Assembly (NCBI GenBank): GCA_944375815.1
Contig: CALWBA010000028.1
Span: 1-62,272 of the forward strand
Length of the DNA stretch: 62,272 nt
Direction: 5' to 3'
DNA from: an uncultured Lachnospiraceae bacterium
GTDB lineage: Bacteria > Bacillota > Clostridia > Lachnospirales > Lachnospiraceae
Each line of letters starts with the position of its first letter. Position 1 is the stretch's first letter. The position numbers were made by a program, and so were the translations under genes. This document shows positions 27,958 to 38,011 of this stretch, one piece after another. The notes beneath the pieces were generated by a model, which saw only the letters and a list, made by a program, of their open reading frames with translations, was not told the DNA's origin and searched no databases.

Positions 27958-30615
27958 ATGGAACGAAAAACAGAATCTAACTTAAACCTGATACATGCAG
28001 CATGGCAGGATGTTTCTGAAGTCTGTAAAGAACTTGAAACCTCAGAGAAGGGTCTGAGCATTGAGCAGGCGGAGGCAAGGAAAAGTAAGAAGAATCAGCT
28101 GTGGGAGAAGAAAGAAGATACCATCTGGTATCGCATCAGAAGAGCTTTTTTTAATCCGTTTACAGGAGTCTTGCTTTTTTTAGCCTGTATCTCCTATGTG
28201 ACTAATCATTGGATCAACGCAGATGAACAGAGAAATTTATATTCCTCATGGATTCTGCTGGTTATGGTTTTTATCAGCGGCGGGATTCGATTAAGCCAGG
28301 AAATGAAATCGCGTCATGCGACAGAAGAACTGGAACGTCTGATTCATACGAATGTTCATGTAAAAAGAGAGGGAATTCTTTTAGAAGTAGCAGCCGAAGA
28401 ACTGGTTCCCGGAGACTGTGTATATGTCACCGCAGGAAGCAGAATTCCTGCGGATCTGCGTTTGATGAATACGCAGGATCTGTTTCTTTCTCAGGCCGCA
28501 GTGAGCGGAGAAAGCGCGATTGTAGAAAAAAACAGCAGAAAATATACGGGAGAAAAGAAGAGCTCACCGATTTATTATCCCAATCTGGCATTTATGGGAA
28601 CTACCGTAATCAGCGGAAAAGGGGAAGGCATTGTTCTCGCTTCGGGGCGGAATACCCTGTACGGCAGATCTTATGCAGAGGGAATAAAAAGTTCGGATTG
28701 TTTTGAAAAAGGTGCTAATTCGATCGCAAAGGTTATGTTGAAATTTATGTTCGTATTGGTGCCGATTGTGTTTGCTGTCTCCGGAATTATACGAGGCAAC
28801 TGGCTGGAGGCGTTTCTGTTTGCGGTGTCTGTGGCAGTGGGGCTGATGCCGGAAATGCTGCCTATGGTTATTACTGCCTGCCTTGCAAAAGGAAGTCTGC
28901 TGCTGTCTAAGAAGAAAACTCTGATAAAAAATATGAATTCCATGCAGGGTTTTGGAAGCATGGATGTTCTGTGCATCGATAAGACAGGTACCATCACCAA
29001 TGAAACAATAATTCTTGAATATTATATGGACATTCTCGGAAATGAAAGCGGAATGGTTTTGGACTATGCGTATCTGAACAGCTATTACCATTCCGGTATC
29101 CGAAATCCGATCGATGCAGCGGTATTAAAGTGCTATGAAATGCCGGACAAACAGAGCTATTATGAGACGCTGACCCAGACATACAAAAAGAAAGATGAAG
29201 TACCCTTTGATTATGAGAGGAAATGCGTCAGTGTTTTAGTCGAAGATCCGAATGGGCATCAGGAATTAATTCTGAAAGGCGAACCGGATGCTGTTTTAAA
29301 ACGCTGTGATAAAGCAGAATATCTGGGACAGATAATTCCGATACAGTCCGACGCAAAACGGAATATGGATGAAATCATCGGTGAGATGCTGGAAGACGGA
29401 ATGAAGGTCATTGCTGTAGCGAAAAAAGATATTTTGTCCTCTTCAGAAATCACAAGTTCAGATGAAGGCAATATGATACTGTTGGGTTACCTCGCTTTTT
29501 TTGATGCGCCCAAAAGTTCGGCAAAACAGGCAATAAAGAAATTAAGTGATCTGAAAGTCAAAACTAAAATTCTCACAGGGGATAGAAAAGATGTGACCCT
29601 GTCTATCTGCAGAAGGGTGGGAATGGACTGCAGCAGGATTCTGACAGGGCAGGAGATTGAGAATTTAGAAGAATCTCAGTTCCAAACTGCCATAGAGTAT
29701 GGCGAAGTATTTGCAGAACTGACACCGAATCAAAAAGTAGAGATCATCAAGGTGCTGAGGGAGAACGGACATACGGTAGGTTTCCTGGGAGACGGTATGA
29801 ATGATGTTCCGGCGATCTGTGAAGCGGATGTCGGGATTTCTGTGGATACTGCGGTTGATGCGGCAAAGGATGCAGCTGATGTGGTATTGCTGGCAAAGGA
29901 TTTGAATGTACTGGAAGAAGGAATTTTAGAAGGAAGAAAAACCTTTATAAATATGTCAAAATATATCCGCATTACCGCAAGCTCTAATTTCGGCAATATT
30001 TTTTCCATTGTATGTGCCAGTGCCTTCCTTCCGTTCCTGCCCATGACAGCCATCCAGCTGCTTTTGCTGAATTTGCTGTATGATACGCTTTGCATGGTTC
30101 TTCCATGGGATTGTGTGGATCCTGAAGATTATCGAAAACCGAGGGAGTGGTCCGGAAAAACTTTGGGGCGGTTTATGCGCTGGTTTGGACCGATCAGTTC
30201 TGCATTTGACATACTGACGTTTCTGTTCCTGTATTTTGTCCTGTGCCCGGCAGTATGCGGAGGTGTCACCTTTGGGCATATATCAGATCCGGAGATGGCG
30301 GCAAAATACATATCGGTCTTTCAGACCGGATGGTTTTTGGAGTCCATGTGGTCACAGATACTGATCCTGCAAATGCTGAGAACTTCCAAAGTACCTTTTA
30401 TTCAAAGCAAACCGTCAAAAAGCGTTACGATAATTACACTGCTTGGAATTGTCGGATTTTCCGGCATTACGGTACTTCCGCTTGGAAAGCTTTTGGGACT
30501 GACAATGCTTCCCGGAGAATATTTTGGCTATCTTCTGGTAGTTGTTTTAGGATATATGTTTTTGACAAATCTGATAAAAAGAAGATATGTGAAACAATAT
30601 CATGAATTAATTTAA
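27958..30615 (+). CDS. MgtA-type P-type ATPase, first copy
   Basis: An 885-residue P3-type cation pump similar to the magnesium transporter MgtA. The phosphorylated Asp341 is in CIDKTGTIT. The hinge is GDGMNDVPA. The helix pattern with [11 protein letters not shown] and FLPM near residue 690 is MgtA-like. The usual TGES dephosphorylation motif reads SGES (Ser183), a mild oddity that the second copy does not share. The frame opens at 27928, but AGGAGG sets the ATG at 27958. Its C-terminal LYDTLCMVLPWDCVDPE matches MgtA's [15 protein letters not shown]. Confidence 0.88.
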   Translation: MERKTESNLNLIHAAWQDVSEVCKELETSEKGLSIEQAEARKSKKNQLWEKKEDTIWYRIRRAFFNPFTGVLLFLACISYVTNHWINADEQRNLYSSWILLVMVFISGGIRLSQEMKSRHATEELERLIHTNVHVKREGILLEVAAEELVPGDCVYVTAGSRIPADLRLMNTQDLFLSQAAVSGESAIVEKNSRKYTGEKKSSPIYYPNLAFMGTTVISGKGEGIVLASGRNTLYGRSYAEGIKSSDCFEKGANSIAKVMLKFMFVLVPIVFAVSGIIRGNWLEAFLFAVSVAVGLMPEMLPMVITACLAKGSLLLSKKKTLIKNMNSMQGFGSMDVLCIDKTGTITNETIILEYYMDILGNESGMVLDYAYLNSYYHSGIRNPIDAAVLKCYEMPDKQSYYETLTQTYKKKDEVPFDYERKCVSVLVEDPNGHQELILKGEPDAVLKRCDKAEYLGQIIPIQSDAKRNMDEIIGEMLEDGMKVIAVAKKDILSSSEITSSDEGNMILLGYLAFFDAPKSSAKQAIKKLSDLKVKTKILTGDRKDVTLSICRRVGMDCSRILTGQEIENLEESQFQTAIEYGEVFAELTPNQKVEIIKVLRENGHTVGFLGDGMNDVPAICEADVGISVDTAVDAAKDAADVVLLAKDLNVLEEGILEGRKTFINMSKYIRITASSNFGNIFSIVCASAFLPFLPMTAIQLLLLNLLYDTLCMVLPWDCVDPEDYRKPREWSGKTLGRFMRWFGPISSAFDILTFLFLYFVLCPAVCGGVTFGHISDPEMAAKYISVFQTGWFLESMWSQILILQMLRTSKVPFIQSKPSKSVTIITLLGIVGFSGITVLPLGKLLGLTMLPGEYFGYLLVVVLGYMFLTNLIKRRYVKQYHELI

Positions 30616-30626
30616 GGAGGATAGTT

Positions 30627-31115
30627 ATGAAAAAAGATATAATCTATGTTAACATTCCTTCTGAATTGATTCAGTGGGTCTCTCAAAAGGTTCAGACAGA
30701 ATATCATGACAGAAAGGAAGCAGAGGAATTCGTTCATGGCTTAAGAAGCCTTTTGCACAGTCAGGAAAAAGCTCTTTTTCTGGAAAAGACCGAAGGATCC
30801 GAAGGAAGCGGAGAACATGAATCAGGAGAACTGATGATTAATTCCAAGAGCAGAAGAGTTCTGTGCAAAGGAAAGGAAGTGAATTTAACACCGAAAGAAT
30901 TTGATATTCTGTATTTCCTATTCCAAAACAAAGGGGAGGTTTTCACGAAAGAACAGATTTATCAGGCTGTATGGGCGGATGAATATATGATGGCAGACAG
31001 CAATATCATGGCGTTTATCAGAAAAATCCGCAAAAAGATAGAGCCGAATCCGGATGCACCGATTTATATTCTGACGATCTGGGGAGTGGGATATAAATAT
31101 AATGAAAGAATGTAA
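30627..31115 (+). CDS. OmpR-type winged-helix regulator lacking a receiver domain
   Basis: A 162-residue protein. Residues 68-160 form an OmpR/PhoB winged helix (NLTPKEFDILYFLFQNKGEV, then TIWGVGYKY). The first 65 residues are too short for a receiver domain and show no phospho-acceptor Asp pattern. They look like a small helical segment (SQKVQTEYHDRKEAEEFVHG). It is therefore not a normal two-component response regulator. It sits between two P-type ATPase units that each carry a direct-repeat operator of the OmpR type, so it is the likely activator or repressor of both, possibly sensing the ion directly. The AGGAGG site confirms the start. Confidence 0.85.
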   Translation: MKKDIIYVNIPSELIQWVSQKVQTEYHDRKEAEEFVHGLRSLLHSQEKALFLEKTEGSEGSGEHESGELMINSKSRRVLCKGKEVNLTPKEFDILYFLFQNKGEVFTKEQIYQAVWADEYMMADSNIMAFIRKIRKKIEPNPDAPIYILTIWGVGYKYNERM

Positions 31116-31170
31116 AGACAGATAACAAATCTGATTACATCAGAATGATTTTATAATAAGGAACATAGGA

Positions 31171-31217
31171 AAATACGTCCTGTAGAAGAGTCTATCTTTG
31201 TACGGGACGTATTTTTA
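31171..31217 (+). terminator. Intrinsic terminator after the regulator
   Basis: AAATACGTCCTGTA (31171-31184) pairs with TACGGGACGTATTT (31201-31214), with one G-T pair, and then TTTTA. It separates the first ATPase-regulator unit from the promoter of the second. Confidence 0.82.
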
Positions 31218-31238
31218 TTATGTTAATTTCTTGCCAAA

Positions 31239-31277
31239 TTGCAAGAAAATCGCAAGGTTTTGCCCATAGGATTTTAT
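31239..31277 (+). promoter_or_regulatory. Direct-repeat operator and promoter of the second ATPase unit
   Basis: TTGCAAG (31239-31245) and TCGCAAG (31250-31256) repeat with an 11-base period, followed 16 bases after TCGCAA by TTTTAT (31272-31277). The 30 bases after each second repeat start align with the 27891 site at the repeats and at GG...TTTTAT. This is the same architecture with the repeat variants swapped. Confidence 0.65.
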
Positions 31278-31324
31278 CGCATTTTTCTGTATGCTTTTCC
31301 CGTAAGCGAAAGGAGGAAATAAAG

Positions 31325-31666
31325 ATGAGACTGCAATGTATGATTTTTGGATTGCTCTTTTTGGGGACGGGGATTTTCTTTTTTATCGGAAAGGCAATTC
31401 CATTACTGAGAGGCTGGCAAATCCTTTCGGAGGAAGAACGGGCAAGTATAAATGCAGGGTGGCTGGGAAGAAATGCCGGTATTGTATTTATAAGTGCAGG
31501 GGTGATCTTTGAACTGTCAGCGTGGAGTACAGGATTCCGGGAAAAGGCATTTGTCTGGTCCATGATCGCCTGGCTTGTTTTGACAGGAACGGATGTATAT
31601 CTTATGGAAAAAACCAAGAGATATTTAATCAAAAAAGGGGATAAAGAAGAGGGAGGTACAGTATGA
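31325..31666 (+). CDS. Small membrane protein, DUF3784-like
   Basis: A 113-residue protein with an N-terminal TM helix (about residues 5-25), the motif [20 protein letters not shown] near 30-49, and two more TM helices. The middle motif resembles DUF3784 proteins of unknown function. The frame is open upstream to 31220, but AGGAGG at 31311-31316 selects the ATG at 31325. It overlaps the following P-type ATPase by 4 bases (ATGA), so it is translationally coupled to the pump and may be a partner or modulator of it. That role is inferred from context. Confidence 0.7.
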   Translation: MRLQCMIFGLLFLGTGIFFFIGKAIPLLRGWQILSEEERASINAGWLGRNAGIVFISAGVIFELSAWSTGFREKAFVWSMIAWLVLTGTDVYLMEKTKRYLIKKGDKEEGGTV

Positions 31667-34422
31667 CAAGAGAAAATAAGAGAATAAACATAAAGAAAGC
31701 AGAGGAGAAAAGAATCCGCAGAGATCATGCGGATAAGGTTCTGGAATTTGCGGCAACCAATAAAATCAAACCGGTTTTAAAGGAGATGAATACAACTCTG
31801 CGCGGTCTTTCGGAAGAAGCCGTACTGGAAAGCAGATCCGTACATGGAAAAAACAAAGTTACCCACGAAAAGAAGAAAACATTGTTTCAGAGGCTGGCCG
31901 GAGCATTTATAAATCCCTTTACGGCTATTTTGTTTTGCCTGGCGATTGTGTCTTCTATAACAGATATTCTTATGCCGATGATGCAGAGAACACCGGATGA
32001 TGTCGATCCGCTGACTGTCATTATTATATGTACCATGGTGCTGATTTCCGGAACTCTGCGGTTTGTACAGGAATCCCGGTCCGGGAGTGCCGCGGAAAAA
32101 TTACTGGCAATGATTACTACAACCTGTACGGTGGATAGAAAAGAAGGAATAAAAATAGAAATTCCGTTGGAGGAAACGGTAGTAGGTGATATTGTTCACT
32201 TATCTGCAGGTGATATGGTTCCGGCAGACCTTCGGATTATAGAAGCGAAAGATCTGTTTATCAGTCAGGCTTCTCTCACAGGAGAGAGTGATCCGATAGA
32301 AAAAACCGCGGATGTCTGTAATGTAAAACACGGTGCTGTCACCGATTATACGAATATTGCGTTTATGGGAAGTAATGTAATCAGCGGAAGTGCCGTCGGC
32401 GTAGCTCTGGCAGTGGGAGATAACACACTATTCGGAACGATGGCATCTTCCGTAGCACAGGAAGCGGTGGAAACAAATTTTACAAAAGGTGTCAACGCGG
32501 TATCCTGGGTTTTAATCCGATTTATGCTTATTATGGTTCCGATTGTCTTTGTGGTCAACGGACTGACAAAAGGAGACTGGCTGGAGGCATTTCTGTTTGG
32601 CATTTCAGTTGCGGTAGGCCTGACACCGGAAATGCTTCCTATGATTGTAACAACATGTCTGGCCAAAGGGGCAGTCTCCATGTCAAAGAAAAAAACAATT
32701 GTAAAGAATCTGAACTCCATTCAGAACTTCGGAGCTATTGATATTTTATGTACGGATAAAACCGGAACCCTGACTCAGGATAAGGTAGTGCTGGAATACC
32801 ACATGGATGTTACGGGAAAGGAAGATGTAAGAGTTCTGCGTCACGCATATCTGAACAGTTATTTTCAGACAGGATATAAAAACCTGATGGATCTGGCGAT
32901 AATCCAGAAAACAGAAGAGGAGGAGGCAGAGAATCCGCAGCTTCTGGATTTATCAGAGGCATATGAGAAGATTGACGAAGTTCCGTTTGATTTTAGCAGA
33001 AGACGACTGTCCACAGTGGTAAGGGACAAACAGGGGAAAACTCAGATGATTACCAAAGGTGCAGTGGAAGAAATGCTGTCTGTCTGCTCCAGCGTAGAGT
33101 ATAAAGGGAAGATCGAGCCTCTGACAGAAGAGCTGAAAGAGAAAATTTTAGTAAAAGTAAATGATTTGAATGAAGACGGTATGAGAGTTATTGCTGTGGC
33201 TCAGAAAACAAATCCTTCCCAGGTGGGAGCCTTTGGAGTAAAGGATGAGTGCGATATGGTGCTGTTAGGATATCTGGCATTTTTAGATCCTCCAAAGGAA
33301 TCTACTGCGCAGGCAATCCTGGCTTTGAGAAAATATGGAGTGATAACAAAAATTCTGACAGGAGACAACGAAAAGGTAACCAGATGTATCTGCAAACAGG
33401 TGGGAATGGAAGTCCGAAATATGCTGCTGGGAACAGATATTGCGCAGATGAGTGACAGTCAGCTGGCTAAGGCGGCCGAAGAAACGGATGTATTTGCCAA
33501 ACTTTCTCCAGACCAGAAGGCCCGTGTGGTAACTGTGCTGAGAAACAGCGGGCATACCGTAGGCTATATGGGGGACGGGATTAATGACGCAGCGGCTATG
33601 AAGTCCGCAGACATTGGAATTTCAGTGGATACGGCAGTTGATATAGCCAAGGAATCCGCAGATATTATTCTTCTGGAAAAGGATCTGATGGTATTGGAAG
33701 AAGGTATTATAGAGGGAAGAAAGACGTATGCAAACATGATTAAATATATTAAAATGACAGCTTCGTCTAATTTTGGAAATATGTTTTCCGTACTGGCGGC
33801 CTCAGCACTGCTTCCCTTCCTCCCCATGATGAGTCTGCATCTGATTTTGTTAAATCTGATTTACGACTTATCCTGTACCGCCATTCCGTGGGATAATGTG
33901 GACGAAGAATTTCTGATACAGCCCAGAACATGGGATGCCTCTTCGATTGGAAACTTCATGATATGGATCGGACCGACCAGCTCTATTTTTGACTGGACGA
34001 CCTATGCTTTCATGTATTTTGTATTCTGCCCGAAGTTTATATCTCATGGTGTTCTGTATAATGATCTGGCTGCGCATTATACAGGAACGGAACTGGCCAG
34101 AATGCAGAGTGATTATGCAGCCATGTTTCAGGCCGGCTGGTTTATTGAATCTATGTGGAGTCAGACGCTTGTCATCCATATGATCAGAACCCCCAAAATT
34201 CCGTTTATCCAGAGCAGGGCATCAGCACCCGTAACAATGCTGACGTTCATCGGCATTACGGTTCTGACAGTCATTCCTTTTACCGGTTTTGGAAAGATCC
34301 TGGGATTTGTGGCACCGCCGGCAGCATTCTTTGCATATCTGATTCCGTGTATTTTGCTGTATATGGCACTGGCAACCAGTCTGAAAAAAGCGTATGTAAG
34401 AAATTATGGAGAACTTTTATAA
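31663..34422 (+). CDS. mgtA: MgtA-type P-type ATPase, second copy
   Basis: A 919-residue P3-type magnesium-importing ATPase. TGES is intact (Thr206), the phosphorylated Asp365 is in CTDKTGTLT, and the hinge reads GDGINDAAA. The membrane segments [15 protein letters not shown] and LPMM and the C-terminal [15 protein letters not shown] match MgtA well. It is more canonical than the copy at 27958, with which it shares a clear common origin. It follows the DUF3784-like gene with a 4-base overlap and precedes a 55-residue membrane peptide. Confidence 0.93.
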   Translation: MTRENKRINIKKAEEKRIRRDHADKVLEFAATNKIKPVLKEMNTTLRGLSEEAVLESRSVHGKNKVTHEKKKTLFQRLAGAFINPFTAILFCLAIVSSITDILMPMMQRTPDDVDPLTVIIICTMVLISGTLRFVQESRSGSAAEKLLAMITTTCTVDRKEGIKIEIPLEETVVGDIVHLSAGDMVPADLRIIEAKDLFISQASLTGESDPIEKTADVCNVKHGAVTDYTNIAFMGSNVISGSAVGVALAVGDNTLFGTMASSVAQEAVETNFTKGVNAVSWVLIRFMLIMVPIVFVVNGLTKGDWLEAFLFGISVAVGLTPEMLPMIVTTCLAKGAVSMSKKKTIVKNLNSIQNFGAIDILCTDKTGTLTQDKVVLEYHMDVTGKEDVRVLRHAYLNSYFQTGYKNLMDLAIIQKTEEEEAENPQLLDLSEAYEKIDEVPFDFSRRRLSTVVRDKQGKTQMITKGAVEEMLSVCSSVEYKGKIEPLTEELKEKILVKVNDLNEDGMRVIAVAQKTNPSQVGAFGVKDECDMVLLGYLAFLDPPKESTAQAILALRKYGVITKILTGDNEKVTRCICKQVGMEVRNMLLGTDIAQMSDSQLAKAAEETDVFAKLSPDQKARVVTVLRNSGHTVGYMGDGINDAAAMKSADIGISVDTAVDIAKESADIILLEKDLMVLEEGIIEGRKTYANMIKYIKMTASSNFGNMFSVLAASALLPFLPMMSLHLILLNLIYDLSCTAIPWDNVDEEFLIQPRTWDASSIGNFMIWIGPTSSIFDWTTYAFMYFVFCPKFISHGVLYNDLAAHYTGTELARMQSDYAAMFQAGWFIESMWSQTLVIHMIRTPKIPFIQSRASAPVTMLTFIGITVLTVIPFTGFGKILGFVAPPAAFFAYLIPCILLYMALATSLKKAYVRNYGELL

Positions 34423-34446
34423 ATAGAAGAAAAGGAGCAGGACAAA

Positions 34447-34614
34447 ATGAATTGGACACAGTTATTTTTAAAACTTTTTGGGAGAACAGAGCTGTTTGGA
34501 ATTAATCTTGGATTTTGGGTTGCTATGGGAATCTGCCTGCTGGTGGTGGTGAGTATGAATCTGGTTTTCTGGGGAATAAAACCTGGTTCCAAAAAGAAAA
34601 ATACTTTGAAATAA
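34447..34614 (+). CDS. 55-residue single-TM protein after the MgtA-type pump
   Basis: A small ORF with an AGGAG site 7-8 bases before its ATG, 24 bases after the pump stop. The product begins MNWTQLFLKLFGRTELFGIN, has one hydrophobic helix (about residues 21-43) and ends in a basic tail (GSKKKNTLK). The gene's spacing, site and terminator make it credible as a real small protein. I do not recognise the family. Small membrane peptides that modulate MgtA or its stability are known (MgtR, MgtS in enterics), but this one shows no visible similarity to them. Confidence 0.65.
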   Translation: MNWTQLFLKLFGRTELFGINLGFWVAMGICLLVVVSMNLVFWGIKPGSKKKNTLK

Positions 34615-34619
34615 TGACA

Positions 34620-34654
34620 GACGGGGCAGCTGCACAAAATGCAGCTGCCCCGTC
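34620..34654. terminator. Intrinsic terminator between convergent genes
   Basis: A perfect 15-bp stem GACGGGGCAGCTGCA/TGCAGCTGCCCCGTC with a 5-base loop. The T-run is weak (TTAT). It lies between the ATPase unit and the converging YhgE gene, so it may act both ways. Confidence 0.75.
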
Positions 34655-34678
34655 TTATAAGAGAAAGCATGAAATTTT

Positions 34679-37600
34679 TTATGCTACTCCATGAACTTCC
34701 AGCCAGTCAAGGAGAATGCGTTTTCCATTTTTCTTAGCGCGGGCCATATAGGTAAACTGCAGAATAGTAAGAGCTGTAAATACAACAGCCAGTACAATCA
34801 GCACAATCACTGAAGTACGGATACTTTCTCCGCCCGCTATAGTGCTTCTGAATGCATTTACCGTATAGGTAAACGGAAGGTAGGCGTGAATCTTTGCCAC
34901 AAAGGACGGAGAAATCTCAACCGGATAGGTTCCTGCAGAGCCGGCCAGCTGTATGACCATAAAGATCAGCATCAGGAAACTTCCCACTTTGCCGAAAGTA
35001 ATGTTGAAAAAGTACATGATAGATGTAAATGTAACCGATGCCAGACAGGAGAAGAGCACTGTCTTGATCATCTCTGCCGGAGTAAATCCATCGATGAGAT
35101 GGAGAAGGAAGATCAGAAGGACTCCCTGCAGAACAGCTACCGGATAAAGTACGGAAGCTTTGCCTGCCCACCATGAAAAACCGGATTTGAGTTTTCCTTT
35201 ATATTCTGTCAGCGGATACATGAGGCAGAAAGCAAGACAGCCTACCCAGAGACCTACAGACATCATATAAGGTGCCATGGCATGTCCATTGTTTTCAACC
35301 GTAGTCATCTGTGTCTCTTCATCTACAATCGGAGCTGCAAACATACTTATCATATCGTCATTCGCAGATGCTTTGCTGATTTCTTCAGCACCGTCAATCA
35401 GGCCTTCCTCCAGCGCGGCAGAGCCGTCAAGGAGTTTATCCATACCGCTGCCCAGTTCTTTGGAACCGTCATAAAGCTGTGAAGAACCGTCCTGGATTTT
35501 TACAGCACCCTGTGCCAGCTGGTCTGCACCGCTGATCAGTGTACCGTTATTGGAAACAAGCTTTTCCATACCGGCTTTCAGGGTATTTGTCCCTTCTGCC
35601 AGCTGGTCTGCACCCATAGCAAGAGTTCCTGCTCCGTCTGCCAGTTTCTGTGTTCCTCCGGTAAGAGCCTCATTATTTCCAGCCAGAGTATTGACCCCGT
35701 CTGTGTATGTCCTGATTCCTCCGCTTAATGTTCTTACACCCTCTGAAAGAGCTGCTCCGCCTGATGCAACCTGGCTGATACCTCCAGTCACAGAACTTCC
35801 TGCCTCTTTTAAAGCTGCTGCACCGGATGTAAGCACCGGATCATTTGCGGTCAGCTTCTGAAAGCCTTCATTTAAAGTTTTTACACCAGCCGCTGCTTTA
35901 GGTAAATTTTTTGTTCCTGTTTCCAGTGTATCCAGCGCCCTGGAAACAGCTGCTACACCCTGATCTGCTTTTTTAGCACCTTCGTAAAGCTGGCCTACGG
36001 CAGAAGTTACCTGCCTGATCGGGTCAGAGGAGATCTCGGGAATACTTCCGGCTGCTGCTGCCATCTTTTCTGCTCCGTCGGACATCTGGGCGGCTCCGTC
36101 TTTCATAGCTTCTGACTTGCTGCTTAAAGTTTCCGCTCCGGATCTTAAGCCGGCCGCCGCCTGTTCCAGCTGCCCTGCAGCAGCATTCAATGTCTGCTGC
36201 ATCTGCGCGATCTGCTGAGAAGCCGCTGCGGCAGCCTGATCTGCCTGTGAAGTATAAGCCGAAGCATCGATACCTTCTACATTATTCTCAACAGTATTTA
36301 CACCTGCTGCAGCTGAGGAAGAACTGCTGAGCGCTCCGATCACTGCGTTCAGACTTGCTGCCGACACCATTCCGTTTTCATCTGCACAGCTCTGAATTTC
36401 CTGAAGTGCAGCCTGTGCGCCTGCCATAGCTGTATGTAGTGCAGCGGTCTGCTGATTTGCCGCATTGATCTGTCCGTTTGCCGTATCGATCTGCTGCCTT
36501 GCGGCATCCAGCTTTGCGTTGGCATCTGCAGCACACTGAGTGACAGAGTTGGAAGCGGCCGATACCGCCTCTGAAACGGGGGCTGCAGCATTTTCAAGCA
36601 GCGAAGCTGAATCCGAGATCCCTGAACCTGCTGCTTCGGCTACACTTGCTGCATTTGTCATACCGTCCGCAGCCAGGAGCATTCCGGAAGCTGCAGTGTT
36701 CATTCCCTCTCCTGCATGTTCCATTCCGCTTTTTGCATCTTTAAGACCGGCGGACAGATGTGAGATATTTTCTCCGGTCATACTGCCTTCCAGTGACTGA
36801 AGCTGTCCATATAACTGTTCCAGACCCTGTGTAATCTGCAGGGTTCCCGGCTTTAAAGAACCGGAGACAGAACTGTTCAGCTGTGAAATACCTGCTGAAA
36901 CCTGTCCAAGTTCTTCAAGAGGGGCCAGCTGTGCTGCACCTGCTGCCAGAGAATCGGCACCTGCCACATACTGAGTTACTCCATCTACCAGGGAATTGGC
37001 TCCGCTTACATACTGTACAGTTCCGGTTTTTAAGGTGTCCAGCCCTTTTTGAAACGCTTCCGAGCCAGTCTGAAGATCAGCTGCTCCGGCAGTCAGAAGA
37101 GCAGAATTACCGTTAAGTTCTGCTACGCCGGAAGTATAATCCTTAACACCCTGATTTAAAGTATTTATTCCGGCAGTAAGCTCCGGAACCTTGGCAGTCA
37201 GAGCTTTCACACCATCGTTTAACTGTCCTGCGCCGATATCTGCCTGCGCAACACCGTCTGTGTACTCTTTGAGTCCTTTTGTAAGCGCATCTGCACCATC
37301 CTTAAACGTCAGAGTACTGTCTGCCAGCTTTTTCAGGTTTTCCGTGATGGTCTTATTCCCATCGGAAGCAGTTTTGATTCCGCTTTTCAGTTCACTTGCT
37401 CCGTCTGCCGCATCCTGCATGCCGTCTCCGGCAGCGGCAATCTGGTCAAAAACCGCCTGCGTATAAGTTTCCGTTACCTGAGAAGCTACCTCGTCTCGTA
37501 TTTTGGTAACCGCAGTTTCACTCATTTTCGAAGCAATGTAGTTTGTTCCCGGATTTGTTTCATATTTCAATTCCATTTTCTGAGGATGATCATCCATCAG

Positions 37601-37948
37601 AGTGGAGGCATTGGCTGAGAAATTTTCGGGAATGGTGATTACCATATAATAAGTTCCGTCTCTCAGTCCCTGTTCTGCCTCATCACTGTCCACAAAATGG
37701 AAATCCAGAGAATCATTTTCGCTCAGTGCCTCTTCCATATCCTTTCCCACATTCAGATCTTTTCCGTTATACACTACCGGCTGGTCATGATTGACTACAG
37801 CCACCGGAAGCTGATCCAGGTTTCCATAAGGATCCCACATGGATTTCAGAAACAGGCCCGCATAAATTACCGGTATAATAATGATGGCCAGAACCACCAC
37901 CACCAGGATCCTGTTTTTCAACAGACTTTTCCATTCGTTTTTTATCAT
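34679..37948 (-). CDS. YhgE/Pip-family membrane protein
   Basis: A 1089-residue protein. A single N-terminal TM helix (about residues 12-32) leads to an extracellular YhgE/Pip N-domain (VAVVNHDQPVVYNGKDLNVG). A very long extracellular stretch of repeated 11-14 residue units with LxxG and AxGxxxL patterns forms probable coiled or helical rod. The last 200 residues contain about five TM helices of the ABC-2 type. YhgE relates to phage receptor and type VII-secretion accessory proteins. It is divergent from a TetR regulator across a palindromic operator, as is usual for drug-responsive YhgE genes. Confidence 0.88.
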   Translation of the reverse strand: MIKNEWKSLLKNRILVVVVLAIIIIPVIYAGLFLKSMWDPYGNLDQLPVAVVNHDQPVVYNGKDLNVGKDMEEALSENDSLDFHFVDSDEAEQGLRDGTYYMVITIPENFSANASTLMDDHPQKMELKYETNPGTNYIASKMSETAVTKIRDEVASQVTETYTQAVFDQIAAAGDGMQDAADGASELKSGIKTASDGNKTITENLKKLADSTLTFKDGADALTKGLKEYTDGVAQADIGAGQLNDGVKALTAKVPELTAGINTLNQGVKDYTSGVAELNGNSALLTAGAADLQTGSEAFQKGLDTLKTGTVQYVSGANSLVDGVTQYVAGADSLAAGAAQLAPLEELGQVSAGISQLNSSVSGSLKPGTLQITQGLEQLYGQLQSLEGSMTGENISHLSAGLKDAKSGMEHAGEGMNTAASGMLLAADGMTNAASVAEAAGSGISDSASLLENAAAPVSEAVSAASNSVTQCAADANAKLDAARQQIDTANGQINAANQQTAALHTAMAGAQAALQEIQSCADENGMVSAASLNAVIGALSSSSSAAAGVNTVENNVEGIDASAYTSQADQAAAAASQQIAQMQQTLNAAAGQLEQAAAGLRSGAETLSSKSEAMKDGAAQMSDGAEKMAAAAGSIPEISSDPIRQVTSAVGQLYEGAKKADQGVAAVSRALDTLETGTKNLPKAAAGVKTLNEGFQKLTANDPVLTSGAAALKEAGSSVTGGISQVASGGAALSEGVRTLSGGIRTYTDGVNTLAGNNEALTGGTQKLADGAGTLAMGADQLAEGTNTLKAGMEKLVSNNGTLISGADQLAQGAVKIQDGSSQLYDGSKELGSGMDKLLDGSAALEEGLIDGAEEISKASANDDMISMFAAPIVDEETQMTTVENNGHAMAPYMMSVGLWVGCLAFCLMYPLTEYKGKLKSGFSWWAGKASVLYPVAVLQGVLLIFLLHLIDGFTPAEMIKTVLFSCLASVTFTSIMYFFNITFGKVGSFLMLIFMVIQLAGSAGTYPVEISPSFVAKIHAYLPFTYTVNAFRSTIAGGESIRTSVIVLIVLAVVFTALTILQFTYMARAKKNGKRILLDWLEVHGVA

Positions 37949-38011
37949 AGTCCATCCCTTTCTTTCAAAACTAAATAGCCTTTTGATCTATTAATAGTTT
38001 TTAGTTCTATT

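Noticed and set aside
35400..37400. Short repeated motifs that at first look like a repeat array
   Set aside because: They are in frame, variable and encode the LxxG/AxG helical repeats of YhgE. There are no constant repeats with unique spacers, so this is not CRISPR.
35277..37466. Several plus-strand open frames opposite the YhgE gene
   Set aside because: The Ala/Ser-rich repeat sequence of YhgE leaves the antisense frames open by composition. They have Pro/Ser-rich translations and no sites.
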